Positions 56,281 through 64,000 of a stretch of 64,000 bases of DNA are shown piece by piece; the stretch's first letter is position 1, and every line of letters begins with the position of its first letter. Source of the DNA: Planomonospora sp. ID82291 (GTDB lineage Bacteria > Actinomycetota > Actinomycetes > Streptosporangiales > Streptosporangiaceae); contig NZ_JABTEX010000002.1 in NCBI RefSeq assembly GCF_015711645.1, positions 992,001 to 1,056,000 on the forward strand, given 5' to 3'. The translations under genes were made by a program, and so were the position numbers. The notes below the pieces were generated by a model. That model saw nothing but the letters and a program-made list of their open reading frames with translations, was not told the DNA's origin and searched no databases.

Positions 56281-58506
56281 TCAGAATCGGGAGGTCGTGG
56301 GGGCCGGGGCGGACCGGCGGGGTGTGCGGGCCGGCACCAGGGCCAGCGCGCACAGGCAGAGCAGGAAGGCGGTGGAGGCCGTGACCGACTCGGCGGGCGC
56401 CAGCCAGAGCGCCGTCGTCGCCGCGAGCGCCAGCGCCCAGCGGACGCGCTCGTCGCGGTGGAGGAGGCGGGCGGCGAGCAGCGCGGGAGGAAGGCTCGCC
56501 ACGGCCAGGGCGACCGGCGCCCACACCAGCAGCGGGGTGGGGTCGGTCAGGGCCATCGCGCGGGCCAGGAACGCGGGCAGGGCCAGCGGCCACTCCCCGG
56601 CGCCGGCCTCACCGGTCGCCATCACCCGCACGACCGCCTCGACGGCGGCGGCGCGGCCGGGCGAGCCGGACAGCGCCTCGGTCCCGTGCAGGCACAGCGC
56701 CACGGCGAGCAGCTGGGCCCACAGCAGCCAGACCCGGCGGCGCATCACGAGCTCGGCCAGGAGGGCGACCGCCACCAGTCCGGCGCCGGCCAGGGGCGCC
56801 ACGGGCACCGGCACGGCGGGCGAGCGTCCGCCCGCCGTCACGGTGAGCACGACGATCACGAGGCCCTCGACGGTGATCAGCGGCGGGAGCAGGGTGCGCG
56901 TCCGCTCCCACCACGGCACCGCGGGTACGGCGGACCGTGCCGGAGGACCCGACGCCGGGCGGCGCGCACCCGGATCCGGCACGGCGCGTCGCGTGTGCCG
57001 GGGCCGGGGCCGGGGCCGGGGCACGGGCACGGGACCGACGGCGTCGGCGGCGGCGGAGGGCGATCCGCTCGAGAGCCGGGTGACGGTGGGCTGGGCGTCG
57101 ACCGTCATCATCACGAGCGTCGGGACGTTGTCCGGGGAGAGCCCGGCGTCCGGCGGCAGGCCGGCGCCGGACGCCCCGCCCCTGCGCAGCACCCGCACCA
57201 GCCCCGGGGCGATGACGGCGGCGACGACCACCTGGGCGGTGAGCGTGCCCAGCCCCACACCGGTGATGCCGTAGGCGAGGAAGAAGAGGAACGACAACCC
57301 CACCACCAGGACGCAGAGCAGCGCCTGGAGCACCAGCAGCGCCCGCACGCGGCTGCGGGCGCGCAGCACGCCCAGGTAGATCTCGATGAGGGCGTGCGGG
57401 ATCGAGGCGAGTGCGAGCAACCGGAGCACGTCCGATCCGTGCTCGGCGTAGGACTCCCCCCAGCCGAGCCCGAGGATGAGCGGAGCGGCCAGCGTCGTCA
57501 CGGCCACCGCGGGGACCAGGAGCATCATGGTCCGCCGGAGGGCGAGCCTGCACTTGCCCGCGAGCGCGGCCGGGTCGCCGGCCCCCTCGATGGTCAGGGA
57601 GATGGCCATGTTGAGGGCGAGCATGTCGAAGACGCCGACGAGGGTCACCGCCGCGCCGTAGTATCCCGCCATGCGCGCGTTCACGCCCCCCGACACCAGG
57701 GCGGGCACGAGGTAGACGCTGGCCAGGATGAGCAGCGTGCCGGGGAAGTCGCCGGCCAGGAAGCCGCCGATCCTGCGCAGCGGGGGCGGCGGACGGTGAC
57801 CGCTGCGGGCGGCGGCCCGCGGCGCCAGCCTGGTGAAGATCGCGATGCTGATCGGCACCACGGTGAAGGCCACCGGGATCGTCCAGGCCAGGAAGATCCC
57901 GGAACCGGGGAAGGACGGGGCCAGCACGATCAGCAGCCCGAGCTTCGCCACCCCGACGGCGACCCCGATCAGCGGTACCCAGGGCGCCTTGCCCAGGGCG
58001 GTGAGCACCACGTCCTGGAGCGTGAACACGCACCACAGCACGACGGCCAGCAGGAACCAGGCCGCGGGCGCGAGCCCGGCCAGCCCGCCGAAGTTGGCCC
58101 CCCAGAACGGGAGCGTGGTCAGGAAGAGCCCCGTCGCGGCCGCCGCCGCGCCACCGCCCACCAGGTAGGTGGAGCCGACCAGGCGGCCCGTCGCCCGGCC
58201 GCCCTCGGGCAGGAACCGGGTGAGCGCGCCGACGAAACCGAAGGCGGTGAGCGCCGCGAGCAGGCGCATGGCGGCGATCAGCGCGAAGCCGCGGCCGTAG
58301 TCGGCGTCGCTGTAGAAGCGGGCGGCGACCGTCCAGTAGGCCAGCCCGAGGGCGCCGGCCGCACCGGCGTTGACGATCAGTGAGTAGGCGTTGCGGAGCA
58401 GGGGATCGTTCAGGTCCTTGGGGAGGCGGTCCCGCAGGGTGTTCCGCGGCCCTCGCCGCCGCTCCGCCCCTTCCGTCCTCTCCGTCGGCAGGCTCGTGTC
58501 AGTCAC
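56281..58506 (-). CDS. Wzx-like flippase with C-terminal membrane extension
   Basis: This protein has 741 residues. The first 470 form a MOP-superfamily lipid-linked oligosaccharide flippase with about 12 helices: SLIVNAGAAGALGLAYWTVA, ALTRFLPEGG, GFLAGDFPGTLLILASVYLV and YYGAAVTLVGVFDMLALNMA. A cytoplasmic Pro/Arg-rich linker follows, then 4-6 more helices (for example LITVEGLVIVVLTVTAGG) that usual flippases lack. GTG 58506 overlaps the stop of the deacetylase gene (GTGA). It would move the glycan-lipid intermediate across the membrane. The extension could couple to the polymerase-like module. Confidence 0.9.
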   Translation of the reverse strand: MTDTSLPTERTEGAERRRGPRNTLRDRLPKDLNDPLLRNAYSLIVNAGAAGALGLAYWTVAARFYSDADYGRGFALIAAMRLLAALTAFGFVGALTRFLPEGGRATGRLVGSTYLVGGGAAAAATGLFLTTLPFWGANFGGLAGLAPAAWFLLAVVLWCVFTLQDVVLTALGKAPWVPLIGVAVGVAKLGLLIVLAPSFPGSGIFLAWTIPVAFTVVPISIAIFTRLAPRAAARSGHRPPPPLRRIGGFLAGDFPGTLLILASVYLVPALVSGGVNARMAGYYGAAVTLVGVFDMLALNMAISLTIEGAGDPAALAGKCRLALRRTMMLLVPAVAVTTLAAPLILGLGWGESYAEHGSDVLRLLALASIPHALIEIYLGVLRARSRVRALLVLQALLCVLVVGLSFLFFLAYGITGVGLGTLTAQVVVAAVIAPGLVRVLRRGGASGAGLPPDAGLSPDNVPTLVMMTVDAQPTVTRLSSGSPSAAADAVGPVPVPRPRPRPRHTRRAVPDPGARRPASGPPARSAVPAVPWWERTRTLLPPLITVEGLVIVVLTVTAGGRSPAVPVPVAPLAGAGLVAVALLAELVMRRRVWLLWAQLLAVALCLHGTEALSGSPGRAAAVEAVVRVMATGEAGAGEWPLALPAFLARAMALTDPTPLLVWAPVALAVASLPPALLAARLLHRDERVRWALALAATTALWLAPAESVTASTAFLLCLCALALVPARTPRRSAPAPTTSRF

Positions 58507-59324
58507 CGCCCATTACCCGTCCCGACCCGCAGCAGGGCGCCGGTCCGGTGCAACCCGTAGCGGGTGCGCCGCACGAGCGCGTATCCCTTGGTGAGCGCCC
58601 GCTCGCGCAGGTAGAGCAGGGGCAGGCCCTGCCCGGCGAGCACCTTGGCGAACTTCGCCGGCGAGGTCTGCTCGGTGACGGTGAGCCGCGGCAGCGCCAG
58701 CGGCTCGTCGCCTTCGCGGAGGGCGTCGTTGGCCACGGCGCACGCCGTCCGGTAGCCGGCCCCGCGGACCTCCCGGCGCACCCGTGCGCTGGAGTAGCCG
58801 TAGGGGTAGGCCATGGCGGCGACCGGGCGGTCGAGCCGGTCCTCCAGCAGGTCCTTGTTCCTGCGCAGCTCGTCGCGGAGCTCCCGGCCGGGGAGCTGGT
58901 CGAGCTGCGGATGGCTGTGGCTGTGCCCGCCGATCTCGACGCCGCAGGAGACCGCCTCCCGGATCTGGTTCCAGGCCAGGGTGGGGCCCAGCGGCCGTCC
59001 GGCGGACTCCCGTCCGGCGTCCCGGATCCAGCCGGTGGTGACGAAGACCGTCGCGGGGTAGCCGTACCGGGCCAGCAGCGGCAGCGCCTCGTCGTGGAAG
59101 TCGGCGTAGCCGTCGTCGAAGGTGATCGCCACCGGCCTGTCCGGCAGCGGGCCGGTCCGGTTCACCCCGGCGATCAGGTCGGACACGGTCATCGGGGTGA
59201 AACCCCGCTCGCGGAGCGTCTCCAGCTGCTCGGCGAAGCGCCGCGGCGAGACCGCGAGCGGCCGGGTCTCCTCGGTCGGCCGCTCGCTCACCGCGTGGTA
59301 CATCAGGATCGGAACGCGTGTCAT
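58503..59324 (-). CDS. Polysaccharide deacetylase (CE4)
   Basis: This 273-residue product has ILMYHAVSERPTEE and the NodB-domain motif 1 AITFDDGYADFHDEALPLLA (D-D metal/base). Motif 2 is IGGHSHSHPQLDQLPGREL (His-x3-His), then MAYPYGYSSARVRREVRGAG as motif 3 and 4. All CE4 metal ligands are present, so it should remove N-acetyl groups from a glycan. There is no signal peptide, so it may act in the cytoplasm on a lipid-linked intermediate, or be membrane-associated via its C-terminus. It overlaps genes on both sides by 4 bases. Confidence 0.93.
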   Translation of the reverse strand: MTRVPILMYHAVSERPTEETRPLAVSPRRFAEQLETLRERGFTPMTVSDLIAGVNRTGPLPDRPVAITFDDGYADFHDEALPLLARYGYPATVFVTTGWIRDAGRESAGRPLGPTLAWNQIREAVSCGVEIGGHSHSHPQLDQLPGRELRDELRRNKDLLEDRLDRPVAAMAYPYGYSSARVRREVRGAGYRTACAVANDALREGDEPLALPRLTVTEQTSPAKFAKVLAGQGLPLLYLRERALTKGYALVRRTRYGLHRTGALLRVGTGNGR

Positions 59325-60262
59325 GATCGCCTCGACTTCAGACGTGCCGTGCCCACCACGTAGCCCCAGCCGGTCCAGGCCAGGCCGACGACGATGGCGA
59401 AGGCCCGGGCCAGGCCCGCCGGATCGCCCCGCAGCGCCGCGCCGATCCCGCGCAGCACGCCGGCGGGCAGGGTCCTGGTCGCGTACGCCCGCTCGCTGGA
59501 CAGGCCGTCCTGGGTGCCGACGCTGGAGGCGACCAGGGCCTTGGACAGGCCCTCGGCGTAGCAGCGGGACCGGAAGTAGGCGAACCGCTCCCGCTGCGCC
59601 GAGACCTTGTGCCCGATCACCGCCGCCGGCTCGAACAGCATGACCGCTCCCGGGAACCGCTGGGAGAGGCGGATGCAGAACTCCGTCTCCTCGCAGCCGA
59701 GCGGGCGGCTCCTGCGGCCCTGCACGCTGCGGCCGATGCCGGTGTGGAAACCGCCCGCCGCGCCCACGACCTCGCGGCGGAAGGCCGCGTTGCCGCCCAT
59801 GACGTTGCGGATCGGCGCGCGGACCGCGGGCATGCCCACGTAGGTGCAGCCCACGGTCCAGTCGAACTCCGGCGGGAACCAGCGGGGGCGACGGCCCGTC
59901 GCCCACAGCGGCCTCGTCAACCCGCCCACCCCCACGACGGTCGGGTCCTGGAAGCCCTCCTCCAAAGCCTCCAGCCAGCCGGGCTCCGCCACCGCGTCAT
60001 CGTCCAGGTACGCCACGACGTCGCCCGAGGCGGTCGCCGCACCGGTGTTCTTGCCACCGGACAGCCCCTGCTCGTGGGCGTTCTCGACCACGATCGCGCC
60101 GGGGTACTCCTGCTTCAGCCGCAGGTGCAGGTCCGGGTTGTGGTCGACGACCAGGATGACCTCGTACGGCGTGCGCCGCTGCCGTTCGACCGATTCGACG
60201 GCCGCCCGGATGTCCTCCCAACGGTCTTCCGTGTAGACGCAGATGACGACGCTGATCTTCAT
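59321..60262 (-). CDS. GT2 family glycosyltransferase
   Basis: This 313-residue product has ISVVICVYTEDRWEDIRAAV, VILVVDHNPDLHLRLKQEYP, GLSGGKNTGAATASGDVVAY and LDDDAVAEPGWLEALEEGFQ (DxD). MGGNAAFRREVVGAAGGFHT, then CEETEFCIRLSQRFPGAVML and one C-terminal membrane segment (AFAIVVGLAWTGWGYVVG) follow. It strongly resembles the GT2 domain of the 1151-residue fusion, including the F-R-R-E and later H-K-V motifs. It overlaps the deacetylase gene by 4 bases and follows the DPM-like gene by 2 bases. Confidence 0.93.
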   Translation of the reverse strand: MKISVVICVYTEDRWEDIRAAVESVERQRRTPYEVILVVDHNPDLHLRLKQEYPGAIVVENAHEQGLSGGKNTGAATASGDVVAYLDDDAVAEPGWLEALEEGFQDPTVVGVGGLTRPLWATGRRPRWFPPEFDWTVGCTYVGMPAVRAPIRNVMGGNAAFRREVVGAAGGFHTGIGRSVQGRRSRPLGCEETEFCIRLSQRFPGAVMLFEPAAVIGHKVSAQRERFAYFRSRCYAEGLSKALVASSVGTQDGLSSERAYATRTLPAGVLRGIGAALRGDPAGLARAFAIVVGLAWTGWGYVVGTARLKSRRS

Positions 60263-60264
60263 GG

Positions 60265-61098
60265 CTAGGCGGCGCCCTGGTCCGCGGCGGGGGTGGCGGT
60301 CCGCGGCTCGGGCAGTCTGGCGGTGGAGCCGCCGCGCCACTCCCTGATGATCGTCCTGAGCACCCGGAGCCCGTCGCGGACGGCGCGCAGGTTGCTCTCC
60401 CCGTGGATGCGGCAGCGCTCGTGGCTGGGCACCTCGTGGATCTTCAACCCGGCCTTGGCCGCCCTGATGTTCATCAGGGTCTCCACCTCGAAACCGTCGC
60501 AGTCCACGTTGAGGGCGCCGAGGTGGCGGGCCCAGAAGGCGTTGTAGCCGTAGCACAGGTCGCTGTACTGGGTCCCGTAGATCTTGTTCACCAGGCCGGT
60601 CAGCGCCTTGTTGCCGAGCGTGCGGGTGAAGGTGAGGTCGTCGCTGCCGCCGCCGGAGGCGTAACGCGAGCCCTTGACGAAGTCGGCGCCGGCCACCAGC
60701 GCGCTCACGAACTGGATGATCTCCCGGCCGTCGGTGGACCCGTCGGCGTCGATCATCACGATGATGTCGCCGGTGCAGGCGGCGAAGCCCGCGGCCAGCG
60801 CGTCGCCCTTGCCCTTGCCGGTCTGGGTGACCACGCGGACGTTGGGTCGCAGCCGCTTGGCGACGGCGACGGTGTCGTCCACCGAGTTGCCGTCCACCAG
60901 GATGATCTCGTCGATCCACTGCGGCAGCGTGGCGAAGACGTGCGGGAGGTTCTCCGCCTCGTTCATCGCCGGCACGACGACGCTCACGGTGGGCGAGATG
61001 GCCATGTGCGGGGTGAGCGGGGTGAACCGCTCGAGGGGCGGGATGGAGCGGAGTGCGCCGCTCGGCTTGCCGTTGGCCCTGATCGTTTCGTGGTTCAT
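60265..61098 (-). CDS. Dolichyl-phosphate-mannose-synthase-type GT2
   Basis: This 277-residue product has VSVVVPAMNEAENLPHVFAT, DEIILVDGNSVDDTVAVAKR, VVTQTGKGKGDALAAGFAAC and IVMIDADGSTDGREIIQFVS (DAD), then FVKGSRYASGGGSDDLTFTR and SDLCYGYNAFWARHLGALNV, with VPSHERCRIHGESNLRAVRD at the end. This is the polyprenyl-phosphate-sugar synthase type, so it likely supplies the polyprenyl-linked donor for the locus. ATG 61098 is used, with a weak GGA. No C-terminal membrane helices are seen, so it is peripheral. Confidence 0.92.
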   Translation of the reverse strand: MNHETIRANGKPSGALRSIPPLERFTPLTPHMAISPTVSVVVPAMNEAENLPHVFATLPQWIDEIILVDGNSVDDTVAVAKRLRPNVRVVTQTGKGKGDALAAGFAACTGDIIVMIDADGSTDGREIIQFVSALVAGADFVKGSRYASGGGSDDLTFTRTLGNKALTGLVNKIYGTQYSDLCYGYNAFWARHLGALNVDCDGFEVETLMNIRAAKAGLKIHEVPSHERCRIHGESNLRAVRDGLRVLRTIIREWRGGSTARLPEPRTATPAADQGAA

Positions 61099-61209
61099 GA
61101 TGACGGATGGTCCTTCCGCGCGCTCGGTTCCCGGCACGAGACGAGGACGAGCGCGACTGAGAGCGAGAGAGGTGTCACATCGGGAATCGAATGGCCGTGA
61201 AGGGAATGG

Positions 61210-62328
61210 TTACCGTGTCCGCGTTGACTGGTGCGAGCGGAAACGCGGTCGGAGGCGTGATTTTGCCTGTCCGTAGGCCTTGAGCAGGCGGTCGGCGGCC
61301 TTGAAGAGACGCGGGTCGTCCACCACGGTGGTGCGGAGCCGGCTCAGCGGGACCCGGCCCACCCACTGCACGGCGGTGGTGGGGGACGGGCGCGCGACGC
61401 GGGCCTCGGCGACCATCAGGACGCCGGTCTTCAGCCAGTCCTTGTACTCGCGGTCGCCCTTGCCCATGTCGACCTGGTGCAGGCCGGCGCCCGCGGCGTG
61501 CTCGGCCAGGTGCAGGTGGTGCATGATGCCGGGCGAGTACGGCGCGTAGGCGGTGTCGTAGGCGGGGAACCAGCCGACGAGCGTCTGCGCGGTGCGCAGG
61601 CCGAAGTGGCCGGCGACCGGGGTGTCCCCGGCGTAGACCATGGTCAGGACGCCGGCGAAGTCGTCGGACCGGGTGGCGTGCATCTCCTCGACGAGCCGGA
61701 TGATCCACGGCTGGGCGAAGCGGTCGACCCGGCCGGTCCGCTGGTACTGGTCGGACTTCCAGCGCAGGAGCGTGTGCAGCGCGCCGAGGTCCGCGGAGTC
61801 CCAGTCGAACCGGACCTCGCCGTGCTCGCGGCCGAGTTTGCGTTCCTTGTACCGGACGGTCTTGTAGTTCTTCGGCGAGGCGGTGCGGATGTGCTCGACG
61901 TAGGCGTCGAACCCGGAGCCGAGGTCCATGACGGGGGCGGGCCGCACGTCCGTCTCGTACGGGGAGAACGTCGGCTGGCCGGCGACCAGGTAGTCGAAGT
62001 CGATGACCGAGAGGCGGCAGGCCCGGAGCAGCTCGCGCGCGTCGATCTTGAACTCGGGGGTCGCGATCACCCCGTGGCAGGTGACGAGGAAGCCGCCCAG
62101 CGGCCTGCCGACGCCGAAGGGGTGCCGCTCGTAGGGGAAGAAGCCCGCGATCGCGCCGCCGTCCTCGATGACGGCGACCCTGACGCGGTCGCGCAGCCGG
62201 CCCATCGCCAGGGTGAAGTCCACGGACAGGAACGGATTGTCGAGCGCGGGGGAGGCCTTCTGGATCTCACGCCACCGGTTGATCTCCGGCTCGCCGAGCT
62301 CCCCCGGACATACAACAGTGATCTTCAC
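61210..62328 (-). CDS. FemAB/GNAT-like acyltransferase (copy 2)
   Basis: This 372-residue paralogue of copy 1 shares VCPGELGEPEINRWREIQKA, NPFLSVDFTLAMGRLRDRVR, AGFFPYERHPFGVGRPLGGF, YKTVRYKERKLGREHGEVRF, AGHFGLRTAQTLVGWFPAYD and KDWLKTGVLMVAEARVA. GTG 62328 overlaps the stop of the upstream membrane gene (GTGA), with GAGG a few bases ahead. The C-terminus is basic (R-P-R-F-R-S). It differs from copy 1 in the substrate-facing middle, so the two probably modify different positions of the same glycan. Confidence 0.9.
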   Translation of the reverse strand: MKITVVCPGELGEPEINRWREIQKASPALDNPFLSVDFTLAMGRLRDRVRVAVIEDGGAIAGFFPYERHPFGVGRPLGGFLVTCHGVIATPEFKIDARELLRACRLSVIDFDYLVAGQPTFSPYETDVRPAPVMDLGSGFDAYVEHIRTASPKNYKTVRYKERKLGREHGEVRFDWDSADLGALHTLLRWKSDQYQRTGRVDRFAQPWIIRLVEEMHATRSDDFAGVLTMVYAGDTPVAGHFGLRTAQTLVGWFPAYDTAYAPYSPGIMHHLHLAEHAAGAGLHQVDMGKGDREYKDWLKTGVLMVAEARVARPSPTTAVQWVGRVPLSRLRTTVVDDPRLFKAADRLLKAYGQAKSRLRPRFRSHQSTRTR

Positions 62329-62696
62329 CCTGACCTCGCCCCCTGTTCGGCCCGCAGGCCTCCGTCGCCCCGATACAGCGTGCGCAGCACCCACAAGAAC
62401 GCTCCCACAACCGCGATCGTCGCCACTCCGGCACGTGGCGACCATGCGTCAAAAGAGAGCATGGCTATGGCAAGGAGCGTATTAATAGCGACACTTGCCG
62501 CAATCCCAGTCGTTATCACCCTGAGGGGGTCACGATTGCGCAACACTCCAATTAACGCAACTCCGGGAGTCAACAGAAGAAACAGAAGAACTAGGACAGA
62601 ACGGAAGAAACCATTGGTTCCGGTGAGCGCCAGGGCCGCTCCCGCCGCACATGCGAACGCGAGCGCCCCTCGGAGCGCTCTGCGGATGATCCGCAT
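62325..62696 (-). CDS. Small four-helix membrane protein, first gene of the glycan locus
   Basis: This 123-residue protein has helices ALRGALAFACAAGAALAL, VLVLLFLLLTPGVALIGVL, VITTGIAASVAINTLLAIAM and VATIAVVGAFLWVLRTLYRG. No catalytic residues are recognised. ATG 62696 is favoured because GGGAG lies 9 bases upstream. G+C is visibly lower between about 62420 and 62620. It resembles the protein at 47723-48115 in size, helix count and the L-T-(G/P)-G-(A/V) segment. The sequence upstream (62697-62848) is A+T-richer, with TTGGCA at about 62805, and likely holds the cluster promoter. Confidence 0.78.
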   Translation of the reverse strand: MRIIRRALRGALAFACAAGAALALTGTNGFFRSVLVLLFLLLTPGVALIGVLRNRDPLRVITTGIAASVAINTLLAIAMLSFDAWSPRAGVATIAVVGAFLWVLRTLYRGDGGLRAEQGARSG

Positions 62697-62848
62697 CTCC
62701 CGACTCCCGGACTGGTAGGGCGTGGCTGACCGCCACCCCATGTGACCAACCATCCCTCAGGACCGTCAATGCCGACGTTTGCCGTAGGCCCATGGTTTAC
62801 CCAATTGCCAAGAGATGTCGCGAAGTCGTTCAGCCACCGGCCAGGAAA

Positions 62849-64000
62849 TCAGGCGTCCTCCTGCTCGGGGCCGGTGGAGGGCGTAGGAGCCGGTTCGGGG
62901 GCCTCGGTGGGATCGGGGGCGGGCTCGGAGTCCTCGGGCGCGGGGCCGTCCCAGGAGACGGCGCAGACGGCGGCGCCCCCGGACGACCGGAACGCGACCC
63001 GTCCGGACCCGCTCTCCCCGGGGTCGGCGGCGGTCACCCAGATCACCGCCGAGGCGCCGGGCCGGAGCCGCCCGCCGCCGGGGTGCACGACCAGTCCCCC
63101 CGAGGTGGTCGCCGACCACTCGACCGCGGCGCCCCGCGCCGCCAGCCGGATCCGCCCCGCGCCCGCGCCGAGGTCCGACGGGCACGAGACGGTCAGCCGG
63201 GGGGACGGCCGGCCGGACGGCCGGGGAGCGGGCGGGCGGGTGGCACGCGGCCGGTCGGCCGCCGGGCGGGGTACGGCGGGGCGGGACGCGGCGGGGCGGC
63301 CGGTGCCGGGCGCGCCGTTCCGGGCGCTCTGCGTCGGATCGGACCCGGACTCCTCGGCCGGCGGTTCCTCCGTCCCGGACTCCTCGGCCGGCGGTTCCTC
63401 CGTCCCGGACTCCTCGGCCGGCGGTTCCTCCGTCCCGGGCTCGGGCTCCTCGGGCCCCGGCGCGGTGTCCGGCGCGGTGTCCGGCGCCGTCGGGGCGACG
63501 GCCACCGCGGGTTCCGGGGCCGGTGCGGCCTCCGCCCGGCCCGCCGGGCCGCGGACGAGGTCCTGACCGGTGAGCGCGATCACGCCCGCGGTCGCGGCCA
63601 GCACGCACAGGGCCGCCGCGACCGCCGGGGCCGACCGCCCGGCCCGCTTCCGGCGGCGTGCGGCGCGCGGTACGGCGCGCCGCTCCCCGGCGACCGGGAA
63701 GCCGGTCCGGTCGAAGCGGTCTCCGGCGGCGACGACGGCGGAGCGGGCTTCGCTCAGTCCGGGGTCCGCACAGGTGCCGATCGTCCGGCGGCGCAGGGAG
63801 AGCGGCGGGAGGGCGGCCGGGAGCAGGTCCAGCAGCCGTCCGGCCGGGACGTGCCGGTCGCGCAGTCCGGCGCAGACCTCGCAGCGGGCGATGTGGGCCG
63901 AGAGCCGCCGGCGCAGCGCCGGGGTGAGCGGCCCCTCCCACGAGTCGACCATGGCCGACAGGTCCGGGCAGTGCGCCCGGCCGATCCGGGCCAGCACGAC
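62849..64000 (-). CDS. C-terminal part of membrane-anchored zinc-finger protein, probably ECF sigma fusion
   Basis: The frame is open to the window edge, so the 5' end is missing. The visible 383 residues start with HCPDLSAMVDSWEGPLTPAL and RRRLSAHIARCEVCAGLRDR, a His-x3-Cys-x2-Cys anti-sigma zinc finger. A basic region and a membrane helix (SAPAVAAALCVLAATAGVIA) follow. After that come Pro/Glu/Ser repeats (EEPPAEESGT) and a BACON-like beta domain (GGLVVHPGGGRLRPGASAVI, ending AVCAVSWDG). In actinobacteria this tail follows ECF sigma domains within one protein, so the missing part is probably sigma regions 2 and 4. An anti-sigma factor on its own is the alternative. Confidence 0.75.
   Translation of the reverse strand, partial: VVLARIGRAHCPDLSAMVDSWEGPLTPALRRRLSAHIARCEVCAGLRDRHVPAGRLLDLLPAALPPLSLRRRTIGTCADPGLSEARSAVVAAGDRFDRTGFPVAGERRAVPRAARRRKRAGRSAPAVAAALCVLAATAGVIALTGQDLVRGPAGRAEAAPAPEPAVAVAPTAPDTAPDTAPGPEEPEPGTEEPPAEESGTEEPPAEESGTEEPPAEESGSDPTQSARNGAPGTGRPAASRPAVPRPAADRPRATRPPAPRPSGRPSPRLTVSCPSDLGAGAGRIRLAARGAAVEWSATTSGGLVVHPGGGRLRPGASAVIWVTAADPGESGSGRVAFRSSGGAAVCAVSWDGPAPEDSEPAPDPTEAPEPAPTPSTGPEQEDA

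Noticed and set aside
55360-58383. Plus-strand open frame of about 1000 codons opposite the flippase and GT2 genes
   Set aside because: Composition (Gly/Arg/Gln/His runs) is that of a shadow; the minus-strand genes have clear families, starts and overlaps.
1-64000. Insertion sequence, integrase or prophage
   Set aside because: No transposase, integrase, terminase or capsid gene and no paired attachment repeats were seen; the tRNA-His gene has no duplicated 3' end nearby.

Overview
The window is a very G+C-rich chromosome segment with strong third-position G/C bias, GTG starts and many 4-base ATGA/GTGA gene overlaps. It carries typical actinomycete families: DUF397/XRE/HATPase sets, DUF3073, DUF2510, DUF4032, PPOX-F420 enzymes, roadblock proteins, Ser/Thr kinases, an ECF42-type sigma factor and lysine 6-aminotransferase. 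The best guess is a sporulating actinobacterium of the Streptosporangiaceae type. A methyl-accepting chemotaxis protein would suit a genus with motile spores. This placement is inferred from gene content only.

Layout. 1-7 kb: the 3' end of an acyl-CoA synthetase, a lone GIY-YIG protein, an XRE-DUF397 pair divergent from a HATPase, a lower-G+C lipoprotein, and a WXG100-like protein with a large partner. 7-12 kb: accessory material. A coupled small gene pair has its second member frameshifted by a perfect 10-bp duplication. Next come a secreted beta-propeller, an AbiEi-like/DUF559 protein with a 21-bp-arm inverted repeat upstream, a Gly/Tyr/His-repeat secreted protein and an aldo/keto reductase remnant. 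12-14.6 kb: an ECF42 sigma factor between a DGPF/YCII gene and a DoxX gene, both of which carry the same TGTCGA-N17-CGAC promoter. 14.8-18.4 kb: adhE and a ribosome-hibernation-type gene, each with a DosR-like box upstream, then DUF3073.

18.7-23.5 kb: a small protein, an ArsR-SulP operon with a second ArsR at its 3' end, a DUF4253 protein and a hydrolase. 23.5-29.5 kb: three roadblock proteins with a PATAN/DUF4388-like protein, a class II aldolase coupled to a DUF4032 kinase-like protein, and the chemoreceptor. 29.7-36.3 kb: pterin dehydratase, a SOD-like lipoprotein, a spermidine-synthase-like protein, hemolysin III behind a 33-bp palindrome, a PPOX protein, an M20 amidohydrolase, lat and a LuxR-type regulator. 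36.4-44 kb: tRNA-His, orn, a DUF2510 membrane protein, a pseudokinase and two paralogous Ser/Thr kinases, all on the minus strand. 44-47.6 kb: a PNPOx-like protein divergent from a MocR regulator, then a phosphotransferase.

47.7-62.7 kb: twelve genes, all minus strand and mostly overlapping or closely packed, that look like an envelope glycan locus. They encode four GT2 proteins (one fused to a polytopic membrane domain), a flippase, a polysaccharide deacetylase, a GH26-like hydrolase, a DegT-type aminotransferase, two FemAB/GNAT-like acyltransferases and two small membrane proteins. The window ends inside a membrane-anchored zinc-finger protein that is probably the C-terminal part of an ECF sigma factor.

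Short perfect tandem duplications recur through the window, often at or just beside stop codons. The most interesting points are the inferred ECF42 regulon (with DoxX as a new member), the DosR-like boxes at hpf/adhE, the 10-bp frameshifting duplication, the AbiEi-like gene with its inverted repeat, the orphan 33-bp palindrome at hemolysin III, and the roadblock/PATAN cluster that lacks a GTPase.
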